Shown in pieces: positions 39,832 to 53,133 of a stretch of 64,000 nucleotides of DNA (position 1 is its first letter; every line of letters begins with the position of its first letter). The translations under genes and the position numbers were made by a program. A model generated the notes under the pieces. The model searched no databases and was not told where the DNA came from. It worked only from the letters and a program-made list of their open reading frames with translations. This DNA is from Apium graveolens (Eukaryota > Streptophyta > Magnoliopsida > Apiales > Apiaceae): NCBI RefSeq assembly GCF_009905375.1, contig NW_027418153.1, positions 145,335 to 209,334 of the forward strand, read 5' to 3'.

Positions 39832-42753
39832 ATTTTGGCTCTAATCAACCATGTAAGTCACTGTTCACCATATTAGAGTACCTTTACACCCTATAAGAGT
39901 CACTTGCCCCATATATTGATACAATTAACATGTTAACATCACGTAAATGCAATTAGACATCCTTTAACCACCTCTTGGTACCCCTTTCCTACAAGTCAAT
40001 TTGGGCCACATTTTGGCTCTAATCAATCATGTAAGTGACTTCTCACCATATTGGAGTCACTTTACACCTTATAAGAGTCACTTGCCACCATATATTGGTA
40101 CAATTAACATGTTAACATCATGTACATGCAATTAGAAATCCTTTCCCACCTCTTAGTGCCATATTCATACAAGTCAATTTTGGTCCACATTTTGGTTCTA
40201 ATTAACCATGTTAGTCACTTTTCACCATATTAGAGTCACTTTGCACACTATAAGAGTCACTTTCCACCATATATGCAACAATTGACATGTTAACATCATA
40301 TACATCCAATTTGATATCCTTTTACCACCTATTAATGCCACTTTCATACAAGTTAATTTTGTTCCACATTTTGGCTCTAATCAACCATGTAAGTCACTGT
40401 TCACCATATTAGAGTACCTTTACACCCTATAAGAGTCACTTGCCCCATATATTGATACAATTAACATATTAACATCACGTAATGCAATTAGACATCCTTT
40501 AACCACCTCTGGGTACCCTTTTCCTACAAGTCAATTTTGGGCCACATTTTGGCTCTAATCAATCATGTAAGTGACTTCTCACCATATTAGAGTCACTTTG
40601 CACCTTATAAGAATCACTTGCCATCATATATTGGTACAATTTACATGTTAACATCATGTACATGCAATTAGAAATCCTTTTACCACCTCTTAGTCCCATT
40701 CATACAAGTAAATTTAGTTTCACATTTTGGTTCTAATTAACCATGTTAGTCACTTCTCACCATATTAGAGTCACTTTGCACCCTATAAGAGTCACTTTCC
40801 ACCATATATGCAACAATTGACATGTTAACATCATATACATCCAATTTCATATCCTTTTACCACCTATTAATGCCACTTTCATACAAGTTAATTTTGTTGC
40901 ACATTTTGGCTCTAATCAACCATGTAAGTCACTGTTCACCATATTAGAGTACCTTTACACCCTATAAGAGTCACTTGCCCCATATATTGATACAATTAAC
41001 ATGTTAACATCACGTAAATGCAATTAGGCATCGTTTAACCACCTCTTGGTACCCCTTTCCTACAAGTCAATTTTGGGCCACATTTTGGCTCTAATCAATC
41101 ATGTAAGTGACTTCTCACCATATTAGATTCACTTTGCACCTTATAAGAGTCACTTGCCATCATATATTGGTACAATTAACAAGTTAACATCATGTACATG
41201 CAATTAGAAATCCTTTCCCACCTCTTAGTACCATATTCATACAAGTCAAGTTTGGTCCACATTTTGGTTCTAATTAACCATGTTAGTCACTTTTCACCAT
41301 ATTAGAGTCACATTGCACACTATAAGAGTCACTTTCCACCATATATGCAACAATTGACATGTTAACATCATATACATCCAATTTGATATCCTTTTACCAC
41401 CTATTAATGCCACTTTCATACAAGTTAATTTTGTTCCACATTTTGGCTCTAATCAACCATGTAAGTCACTGTTCACCATATTAGAGTACCTTTACACCCT
41501 ATATAAGTCTCTTGCCCCATATATTGATACAATTAACATGTTAACATCACGTAAATGCAATTAGACATCCTTTAACCACCTCTTCCTACCTCTTTCCTAA
41601 AAGTCAATTTTGGGCCACATTTTGGCTCTAATCAATCATGTAAGTGACTTCTCACCATATTAGAGTCACTTTGCACCTTATAAGAGTCACTTGCCATCAT
41701 ATATTGGTATAATTAACATGTTAACATCATGTACATGCAATTAGAAATCCTTTTACCACCTCTTAGTGCCATATTCATACAAGTCAATTTTGGTCCACAT
41801 TTTGGTTCTAATTAACCATGTTAGTCACTTCTCACCATATTAGAGTCACTTTGCACCCTATAAGAGTCACTTTCCACAATATATGCAACAATTGACATGT
41901 TAACATCATATACATCCAATTTGATATCCTTTTACCACCTATTAATGCCAGTTTCATACAAGTTAATTTTGTTCCACATTTTGGCTCTAATCAACCATGT
42001 AAGTCACTGTTCACCATATTAGAGTACCTTTACACCCTATAAGAGTCACTTGCCCCATATATTGATACAATTAACATGTTAACATCACGTAAATACAATT
42101 AGACATCCTTTAACCACCTCTTGGTACCCCTTTCCTACAAGTCAATTTTGGGCCACATTTTGGCTCTAATCAATCATGTAAGTGACTTCGCACCATATTA
42201 GAGTCACTTTGCACCTTATAAGAGTCACTTGCCATCATATATTGGTACAATTAACATGTTAACATCATGTACATGCAATTAAAAATCCTTTTACCACCTC
42301 TTAGTGCCATATTCATACAAGTCAATTTTGGTCCACATCTTGGTTCTAATTAACCATGTTAGTTACTTCTCACCATATTAGAGTCACTTTGCACCCTATA
42401 AGAGTCACTTTACACCATATATGCAATAATTGACATGTTAACATCATATACATCCAATTTGACATCCTTTTACCACCTATTAATGCCAGTTTCATACAAG
42501 TTAATTTTGTTCCACATTTTGGCTTTAATCAACCATGTAAGTCATTGTTCACCATATTAGAGTACCTTTATACCCTATAAGAGTCACTTGCAACATATAT
42601 TGATACAATTAACATATTAACATCACGTAAATGCAATTAGACATCCTTTAACCACCTCTTGGTACCCCTTTCCTACAAGTCAATTTTTGGCCATATTTTG
42701 GCTCTAATCAATCATGTAAGTGACTTCTCACCATATTAGAGTCACTTTGCACC

Positions 42754-43440
42754 CTATATGAGTCACTTGCCCCATATATTGATACAATTAACATGTTAAC
42801 ATCACGTAAATTCAATTAGACATCCTTTAACCACCTCTTGGTACCCCTTTCCTACAAGTCAATTTTGGGCCACATTTTGGCTCTAATCAATCATGTAAGT
42901 GACTTCTCACCATATTGGAGTCACTTTACACCTTATAAGAGTCACTTGCCACCATATATTGGTACAATTAACATGTTAACATCATGTACATGCAATTAGA
43001 AATCCTTTCCCACCTCTTAGTGCCATATTCATACAAGTCAAGTTTGGTCCACATTTTGGTTCTAATTAACCATGTTAGTCACTTTTCACCATATTAGAGT
43101 CACATTGCACACTATAAGAGTCACTTTCCACCATATATGCAACAATTGACATGTTAACATCATATACATCCAATTTGATATCCTTTTACCACCTATTAAT
43201 GCCACTTTCATACAAGTTAATTTTGTTCCACATTTTGGCTCTAATCAACCATGTAAGTCACTGTTCACCATATTAGAGTACCTTTACACCCTATATAAGT
43301 CTCTTGCCCCATATATTGATACAATTAACATGTTAACATCACGTAAATGCAATTAGACATCCTTTAACCACCTCTTCCTACCTCTTTCCTAAAAGTCAAT
43401 TTTGGGCCACATTTTGGCTCTAATCAATCATGTAAGTGAC
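42754..43440 (-). repeat. Replaced tract inside the second 8.3 kb copy
   Basis: The matching part of the first copy (34454 to about 35143) has different monomer variants, yet the length is almost equal (about 687 against 690 bp). The right part here carries CACATTGCACACTATAAG, CTATATAAGTCTC and CCTCTTCCTACCTC. These match 41.25-41.65 kb, about 1792 bp (ten monomers) upstream (CCTCTTCCTA at 41579 and 43371). The left part matches other variants, so the tract is mosaic. Gene conversion or a double exchange fits. Confidence 0.72.
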
Positions 43441-46400
43441 TTCTCACCATATTGGAGTCACTTTCCACCTTATAAGAGTCACTTGCCACCATATATTGGT
43501 ACAATTAACATGTTAACATCATGTACATGCAATTAGAAATCCTTTCCCACCTCTTAGTGCCATATTCATACAAGTCAATTTTGGTCCACATTTTGGTTCT
43601 AATTAACCATGTTAGTCACTTTTCACCATATTAGAGTAACTTTGCACCCTATAAGAGTCACTTTCCACCATATATGCAACAATTGACATGTTAACATCAT
43701 ATACATCCAATTTGAAATCCTTTTACCACCTATTAATGCCAGTTTCATACAAGTTAATTTTGTTCCACATTTTGGCTCTAATCAACCATGTAAGTCACTG
43801 TTCACCATATTAGAGTACCTTTACACCCTATAAGAGTCACTTGCCCCATATATTGATACAATTAACATGTTAACATCACGTAAATACAATTAGACATCCT
43901 TTAACCACCTCTTGGTACCCCTTTCCTACAAGTCAATTTTGGGCCACATTTTGGCTCTAATCAATCATGTAAGTGACTTCTCACCATATTAGAGTCACTT
44001 TGCACCTTATAAGAGTCACTTGCCATCATATATTGGTACAATTAACATGTTAACATCATGTACATGCAATTAAAAATCCTTTTACCTCCTCTTAGTGCCA
44101 TATTCATACAAGTCAATTTTGGTCCACATTTTGGTTCTAATTAACCATGTTAGTTACTTCTCACCATATTAGAGTCACTTTGCACCCTATAAGAGTCACT
44201 TTACACCATATATGCAATAATTGACATGTTAACATCATATACATCCAATTTGACATCCTTTTACCACCTATTAATGCCAGTTTCATACAAGTTAATTTTG
44301 TTCCACATTTTGGCTCTAATAAGTCATTGTTCACCATATTAGAGTACCTTTATACCCTATAAGAGTCACTTGCAACATATATTGATACAACTAACATATT
44401 AACATCACGTAAATGCAATTAGACATCCTTTAACCACCTCTTGGTACCCCTTTCCTACAAGTCAATTTTTGGCAATATTTTGGCTCTAATCAATCATGTA
44501 AGTGACTTCTCACCATATTAGAGTCACTTTGCACCTTATAAGATTCACTTGCCAACATATATTGGTACAATTAACATGTTAACATCACGTAAATTCAATT
44601 AGACATCCTTTAACCACCTCTTGGTACCCCTTTCCTACAAGTCAATTTTGGGCCACATTTTGGCTCTAATCAATTATGTAAGTGACTTCTCACCATATTA
44701 GAGTCACTTTGCACCTTATAAGAGTCACTTGCCATCATATATAGGTACAATTAACATGTTAACATCATGTACATGCAATTAGAAATCCTTTTACCAGCTC
44801 TTAGTCCCATATTCATACAAGTCAATTTTGGTCCACATTTTGGTTCTAATTAACCATGTTAGTCACTTCTCATCATATTAGAGTCACTTTGCACCCTATA
44901 AGAGTCACTTTCCACCATATATGCAACAATTGACATGTTAACATCATATACATCCAATTTGACATCCTTTTACCACCTATTAATGCCACTTTCATACAAG
45001 TTAATTTTATTCCATATTTTGGCTCTAATCAACCATGTAAGTCACTGTTCACCATATTAGAGTACCTTTACACCCTATAAGAGTCACTTGCCCCATATAT
45101 TGATACAATTAACATGTTAACATCACGTAAATGTAATTAGACATCCTTTAACCACCTCTTGGTACCCCTTTCCTACAAGTCAATTTTGGGCCACATTTTG
45201 GCTCTAATCAATCATGTAAGTGACTTCTCACCATATTGGAGTCACTTTACACCTTATAAGAGTCACTTGCCACCATATATTGGTACAATTAACATGTTAA
45301 CATCATGTACATGCAATTAGAAATCCTTTCCCACCTCTTAGTGCCATATTCATACAAGTCAATTTTGGTCCACATTTTGGTTCTAATTAACCATGTTAGT
45401 CACTTTTCACCATATTAGAGTAACTTTGCACCCTATAAGAGTCACTTTCCACCATATATGCAACAATTGACATGTTAACATCATATACATCCAATTTGAA
45501 ATCCTTTTACCACCTATTAATGCCAGTTTCATACAAGTTAATTTTGTTCCACATTTTGGCTCTAATCAACCATGTAAGTCACTGTTCACCATATTAGAGT
45601 ACCTTTACACCCTATAAGAGTCACTTGCCCCATATATTGATACAATTAACATGTTAACATCACGTAAATACAATTAGACATCCTTTAACCACCTCTTGGT
45701 ACCCCTTTCCTACAAGTCAATTTTGGGCCACATTTTGGCTCTAATCAATCATGTAAGTGACTTCTCACCATATTAGAGTCACTTTGCACCTTATAAGAGT
45801 CACTTGCCATCATATATTGGTACAATTAACATGTTAACATCATGTACATGCAATTAAAAATCCTTTTACCTCCTCTTAGTGCCATATTCATACAAGTCAA
45901 TTTTGGTCCACATTTTGGTTCTAATTAACCATGTTAGTTACTTCTCACCATATTAGAGTCACTTTGCACCCTATAAGAGTCACTTTACACCATATATGCA
46001 ATAATTGACATTTAACATCATATACATCCAATTTGACATCCTTTTACCACCTATTAATGTCAGTTTCATACAAGTTAATTTTGTTCCACATTTTGGCTCT
46101 AATAAGTCATTGTTCACCATATTAGAGTACCTTTATACCCTATAAGAGTCACTTGCAACATATATTGATACAATTAACATATTAACATCACGTAAATGCA
46201 ATTAGACATCCTTTAACCACCTCTTGGTACCCCTTTCCTACAAGTCAATTTTTGGCCATATTTTGGCTCTAATCAATCATGTAAGTGACTTCTCACCATA
46301 TTAGAGTCACTTTGCACCTTATAAGATTCACTTGCCAACATATATTGGTACAATTAACATGTTAACATCACGTAAATTCAATTAGACATCCTTTAACCAC

Positions 46401-47710
46401 CTCTTGGTACCCCTTTCCTACAAGTCAATTTTGGGCCACATTTTGGCTCTAATCAATTATGTAAGTGACTTCTCACCATATTAGAGTCACTTTGCACCTT
46501 ATAAGAGTCACTTGCCATCATATATAGGTACAATTAACATGTTAACATCATGTACATGCAATTAGAAATCCTTTTACCACCTCTTAGTCCCATATTCATA
46601 CAAGTCAATTTTGGTCCACATTTTGGTTCTAATTAACCATGTTAGTCACTTCTCACCATATTAGAGTCACTTTGCACCCTATAAGAGTCACTTTCCACCA
46701 TATATGCAACAATTGACATGTTAACATCATATACATCCAATTTGACATCCTTTTACCACCTATTAATGCCACTTTCATACAAGTTAATTTTATTCCATAT
46801 TTTGGCTCTAATCAACCATGTAAGTCACTGTTCACCATATTAGAGTACCTTTACACCCTATAAGAGTCACTTGCCCCATATATTGATACAATTAACATGT
46901 TAACATCACGTAAATGCAATTAGACATCCTTTAACCACCTCTTGGTACCCCTTTCCTACAAGTCAATTTTGGGCCACATTTTGGCTCTAATCAATCATGT
47001 AAGTGACTTCTCACCATATTGGAGTCACTTTACACCTTATAAGAGTCACTTGCCACCATATATTGGTACAATTAACATGTTAACATCATGTACATGCAAT
47101 TAGAAATCCTTTCCCACCTCTTAGTGCCATATTCATACAAGTCAATTTTGGTCCACATTTTGGTTCTAATTAACCATGTTAGTCACTTTTCACCATATTA
47201 GAGTAACTTTGCACCCTATAAGAGTCACTTTCCACCATATATGCAACAATTGACATGTTAACATCATATACATCCAATTTGAAATCCTTTTACCACCTAT
47301 TAATGCCAGTTTCATACAAGTTAATTTTGTTCCACATTTTGGCTCTAATCAACCATGTAAGTCACTGTTCACCATATTAGAGTACCTTTACACCCTATAA
47401 GAGTCACTTGCCCCATATATTGATACAATTAACATGTTAACATCACGTAAATACAATTAGACATCCTTTAACCACCTCTTGGTACCCCTTTCCTACAAGT
47501 CAATTTTGGGCCACATTTTGGCTCTAATCAATCATGTAAGTGACTTCTCACCATATTAGAGTCACTTTGCACCTTATAAGATTCACTTGCCAACATATAT
47601 TGGTACAATTAACATGTTAACATCACGTAAATTCAATTAGACATCCTTTAACCACCTCTTGGTACCCCTTTCCTACAAGTCAATTTTGGGCCACATTTTG
47701 GCTCTAATCA

Positions 47711-47864
47711 ATTATGTAAGTGACTTCTCACCATATTAGAGTCACTTTGCACCTTATAAGAGTCACTTGCCATCATATATAGGTACAATTATGTAAGTGA
47801 CTTCTCACCATATTAGAGTCACTTTGCACCTTATAAGAGTCACTTGCCATCATATATAGGTACA
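47711..47864 (-). repeat. 77 bp short tandem duplication, 8.3 kb copy
   Basis: This is the counterpart of the duplication at 39411-39564, with starts at 47711 and 47788. Its presence at the same relative place shows it arose before the 8.3 kb duplication. A nearby difference (CCACTATTAG here, CCACTGTTAG in the other copy) shows later point divergence. Confidence 0.85.
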
Positions 47865-48480
47865 ATTAACATGTTAACATCATGTACATGCAATTAGAAA
47901 TCCTTTTACCACCTCTTAGTCCCATATTCATACAAGTCAATTTTGGTCCACATTTTGGTTCTAATTAACCACTATTAGTCACTTCTCACCATATTAGAGT
48001 CACTTTGCACCCTATAAGAGTCACTTTCCACCATATATGCAACAATTGACATGTTAACATCATATACATCCAATTTGACATCCTTTTACCACCTATTAAT
48101 GCCACTTTCATACAAGTTAATTTTATTCCATATTTTGGCTCTAATCAACCATGTAAGTCACTGTTCACCATATTAGAGTACCTTTACACCCTATAAGAGT
48201 CACTTGCCCCATATATTGATACAATTAACATGTTAACATCACGTAAATGCAATTAGACATCCTTTAACCACCTCTTGGTACCCCTTTCCTACAAGTCAAT
48301 TTTGGGCCACATTTTGGCTCTAATCAATCATGTAAGTGACTTCTCACCATATTGGAGTCACTTTACACCTTATAAGAGTCACTTGCCACCATATATTGGT
48401 ACAATTAACATGTTAACATCATGTACATGCAATTAGAAATCCTTTCCCACCTCTTAGTGCCATATTCATACAAGTCAATT

Positions 48481-50730
48481 TTGGTCCACATTTTGGTTCT
48501 AATTAACCATGTTAGTCACTTTTCACCATATTAGAGTAACTTTGCACCCTATAAGAGTCACTTTCCACCATATATGCAACAATTGACATGTTAACATCAT
48601 ATACATCCAATTTGAAATCCTTTTACCACCTATTAATGCCAGTTTCATACAAGTTAATTTTGTTCCACATTTTGGCTCTAATCAACCATGTAAGTCACTG
48701 TTCACCATATTAGAGTACCTTTACACCCTATAAGAGTCACTTGCCCCATATATTGATACAATTAACATGTTAACATCACGTAAATACAATAAGACATCCT
48801 TTAACCACCTCTTGGTACCCCTTTCCTACAAGTCAATTTTGGGCCACATTTTGGCTCTAATCAATTATGTAAGTGACTTCTCACCATATTAGAGTCACTT
48901 TGCACCTTATAAGAGTCACTTGCCATCATATATAGGTACAATTAACATGTTAACATCATGTACATGCAATTAGAAATCCTTTTACCACCTCTTAGTCCCA
49001 TATTCATACAAGTCAATTTTGGTCCACATTTTGGTTCTAATTAACCATGTTAGTCACTTCTCACCATATTAGAGTCACTTTGCACCCTATAAGAGTCACT
49101 TTCCACCATATATGCAACAATTGACATGTTAACATCATATACATCCAATTTGACATCCTTTTACCACCTATTAATGCCACTTTCATACAAGTTAATTTTA
49201 TTCCATATTTTGGCTCTAATCAACCATGTAAGTCACTGTTCACCATATTAGAGTACCTTTACACCCTATAAGAGTCACTTGCCCCATATATTGATACAAT
49301 TAACATCTTAACATCACGTAAATGCAATTACACATCCTTTAACCACCTCTTGGTACCCCTTTCTACAAGTCAATTTTGGGCCACATTTTGGCCTAAATCA
49401 ATCATGTAAGTGACTTCTCACCATATTGGAGTCACTTTACACCTTATAAGAGTCACTTGCCACCATATATTGATACAATTAACATGTTAACATCATGTAC
49501 ATGCAATTAGAAATCCTTTCCCACCTCTTAGTGCCATATTCATACAAGTCAATTTTGGTCCACATTTTGGTTCTAATTAACCATGTTAGTCACTTTTCAC
49601 CATATTAGAGTAAATTTGCACCCTATAAGAGTCACTTTCCACCATATATGCAACAATTGACATGTTAACATCATATACATCCAATTTGAAATCCTTTTAC
49701 CACCTAAATGCCAGTTTCATACAAGTTAATTTTGTTCCACATTTTGGCTCTAATCAACCATGTAAGTCACTGTTCACCATATTAGAGTACCTTTACACCC
49801 TATAAGAGTCACTTGCCCCATATATTGATACAATTAACATGTTAACATCACGTAAATACAATTAGACATCCTTTAACCACCTCTTGGTACCCCTTTCCTA
49901 CAAGTCAATTTTGGGCCACATTTTGGCTCTAATCAATTATGTAAGTGACTTCTCACCATATTAGAGTCACTTTGCACCTTATAAGAGTCACTTGCCATCA
50001 TATATAGGTACAATTAACATGTTAACATCATGTACATGCAATTAGAAATCCTTTTACCACCTCTTAGTCCCATATTCATACAAGTCAATTTTGGTCCACA
50101 TTTTGGTTCTAATTAACCATGTTAGTCACTTCTCACCATATTAGAGTCAATTTGCACCCTATAAGAGTCACTTTCCACCATATATGCAACAATTGACATG
50201 TTAACATCATATACATCCAATTTGACATCCTTTTACCACCTATTAATGCCACTTTCATACAAGTTAATTTTATTCCATATTTTGGCTCTAATCAACCATG
50301 TAAGTCACTGTTCACCATATTAGAGTACCACCCTATAAGAGTCACTTGCCCCATATATTGATACAATTAACATGTTAACATCACGTAAATGCAATTAGAC
50401 ATCCTTTAACCACCTCTTGGTACCCCTTTCCTACAAGTCAATTTTGGGCCACATTTTGGCTCTAATCAATCATGTAAGTGACTTCTCACCATATTGGAGT
50501 CACTTTACACTTTATAAGAGTCACTTGCCACCATATATTGGTACAATTAACATGTTAACATCATGTACATGCAATTAGAAATCCTTTCCCACCTCTTAGT
50601 GCCATATTCATACAAGTCAATTTTGGTCTACATTTTGGTTCTAATTAACCATGTTAGTCACTTTTCACCATATTAGAGTAACTTTGCACCCTATAAGAGT
50701 CACTTTCCACCATATATGCAACAATTGACA
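48481..50730 (-). repeat. 6-mer higher-order repeat, ~1.07 kb period
   Basis: TATTCCATATTTTGG recurs at 48124, 49199 and 50271, so the step is 1075 then 1072 bp, or six monomers. Later copies carry small private deletions, such as CACCTAAATGCC at about 49702 and GAGTACCACCCTATAAG near 50330. No gene is seen. Confidence 0.8.
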
Positions 50731-53133
50731 TGTTAACATCATATACATCCAATTTGAAATCCTTTTACCACCTATTAATGCCAGTTTCATACAAGTTAAT
50801 TTTGTTCCACATTTTGGCTCTAATCAACCATGTAAGTCATTGTTCACCATATTAGAGTACCTTTATACCCTATAAGAGTCACTTGTAACATATATTGATA
50901 CAATTAACATATTAACATCACGTAAATGCAATTAGATATCCTTTAACCACCTCTTGGTTCCCCTTTCCTACAAGTCAATTTTTGGCCATATTTTGGCTCT
51001 AATCAATCATGTAAGTGACTTCTCACCATATTAGAGTCACTTTGCACCTTATAAGATTCACTTGCCATCATATATTGGTACAATTAACATGTTAACATCA
51101 CGTAAATTCAATTAGATATCCTTTAACCACCTCTTGGTACCCCTTTCCTACATGTCAATTTTTGGCCATATTTTGGCTCTAATCAATCATGTAAGTGACT
51201 TCTCACCATATTAGAGTTACTTTGCACCTTATAAGATTCACTTGCCATCATATATTGGTACAATTAACATGTTAACATCACGTAAATTCAATTAGACATC
51301 CTTTAACCACCTCTTGGTACCCCTTTCCTACAAGTCAATTTTGGGTCACATTTTGGCTCTAATCAATCATGTAAGTGACTTCTCACCATATTGGAGTCAC
51401 TTTACACCTTATAAGAGTTACTTGCCACCATATATTGGTACAATTAACATGTTAACATCATGTACATGCAATTAGAAATTCTTTCCCACCGATTAGTGCC
51501 ATATTCATACAAGTCAATTTTGGTCCACATTTTGGTTCTAATTAACCATGTTAGTCACTTTTCACCATATTAGAGTCACTTTGCACCCTATAAGAGTCAC
51601 TTTCCACCATATATGCAACAATTGACATGTTAACATCATATACATCCAATTTGACATCCTTTTACCACCTATTAATGCCACTTTCATACAAGTTAATTTT
51701 GTTCCACATCTTGGCTCTAATTAACCATGTAAGTCACTGTTCACCATATTAGAGTACCTTTACACCCTATATGAGTCACTTGCCCCATATATTGATACAA
51801 TTAACATGTTAAATCACGTAAATACAATTAGACATCCTTTAACCACCTCTTGGTACCCCTTTCCTACAAGTCAATTTTGGGCCAGATTTTGGCTCTAATC
51901 AATCAACTTTACACCTTATAAGAGTCACTTGCCATCATATATTGCTACAATTAACATGTTAACATCATGTACATGCAATTAAAAATCCTTTTACACCTCT
52001 TAGTGCCATATTCATACCAGTCAATTTTGGTCCACATTTTGGTTCTAATTAACCATGTTAGTCACTTCTCACCATATTAGAGTCACTTTGCACCCTATAA
52101 GAGTCACTTTCCACCATATATGCAACAATTGACATGTTAACATCATATACATCCAATTTGACATCCTTTTATCACCTATTAATGCCACTTTCATACAAGT
52201 TAATTTTGTTCCACATTTTGCCTCTAATCAATCATGTAAGTAATTCACCATATTAGAGTACATTTACACCCTATAAGAGTCACTTACCCCATATATTGAT
52301 ACAATTAACATATTAACATCACGTAAATGCAATTAGACATCCTTTAACCACCTCTTGGTACCCCTTTCCTACAAGTCAATTTTGGGCCACATTTTGGCTC
52401 TAATCAATCATGTAAGTGACTTCTCACCATATTAGAGTCACTTTGTTATAAGAGTCACTTGCCATCATATATTGGTACAATTAACATAATAACATCATTT
52501 ACATGCAATTAGAAATCCTTTTACTACCTCTTAGTGCCATATTCATACAAGTCAATTTTGGTCCACATTTTGGTTCTAATTAACCATGTTAGTCACTTTT
52601 CACCATATTATAGTCACTTTGCACCCTATAAGAGTTACTTGCCACCAAATATCTATATAATTAACATGTTAACATCATGTACATGCAATTAGACATCCTT
52701 TAACCACCTCTTGGTACCCATTTCGTACACGTCAATTTTGGGCCACATTTTGGCTCTAATCAATTATGTAAGTGACTTCTCACCATATTAGAGTCACTTT
52801 GCACCTTATAAGAGTCACTTGCCATCATATATTGGTACAATTAACATGTGAACATCATGTACATGCAATTAGAAATCCTTTTACCACCTCTTAGTGCCAT
52901 ATTCATACAAGTCAATTTTGGTCCACATTTTGGTTCTAATTAACCATGTTAGTCACTTTTCACCATATTAGAGTCCCTTTTCACCCTATAAGAGTCACTT
53001 GCCACCAAATATTGATATAATTAACATGTTAACATCATGTACATGCAATTAGACATCACCAAATATTGATATAATTAACATGTTAACATCACGTAAATGC
53101 AATTAGACATCCTTTAACCACCTCTTGGTACCC
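50731..53133 (-). repeat. Long-range duplicated block, second copy, part 1
   Basis: This is the copy of about 24448-26850 at a 26283 bp offset, sharing its private deletions. It diverges from the first copy at about 53133, where CCCCTTTCGTACAAG replaces CCCCATTCCTACAAG. No gene is seen. Confidence 0.87.

Larger units (their letters stand above)
31880..40180 (-). repeat. 8.3 kb tandem duplication, first copy
   Basis: About 46 monomers repeated with an 8299-8300 bp offset: GTTGCACATTTTGG near 32598 and 40898, AGTGACTTCG at 33881 and 42181, TATTCCAT at 38491 and 46791 and at 39824 and 48124. The left border is near 31880, where CAAGTTTGG in this copy faces CAATTTTGG in the other. It contains ~1782 bp sub-units and a 77 bp short duplication. 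No gene is seen. Confidence 0.87.
40181..48480 (-). repeat. 8.3 kb tandem duplication, second copy
   Basis: This is the direct neighbour of the first copy and is collinear with it except for about 42754-43440, which differs in kind and not just by point changes. The right border is near 48531, where AGAGTAACTTTG differs from AGAGTCACTTTG in the matching place (40231). The constant offset on both sides of the odd tract argues for replacement rather than insertion. No gene is seen. Confidence 0.87.
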
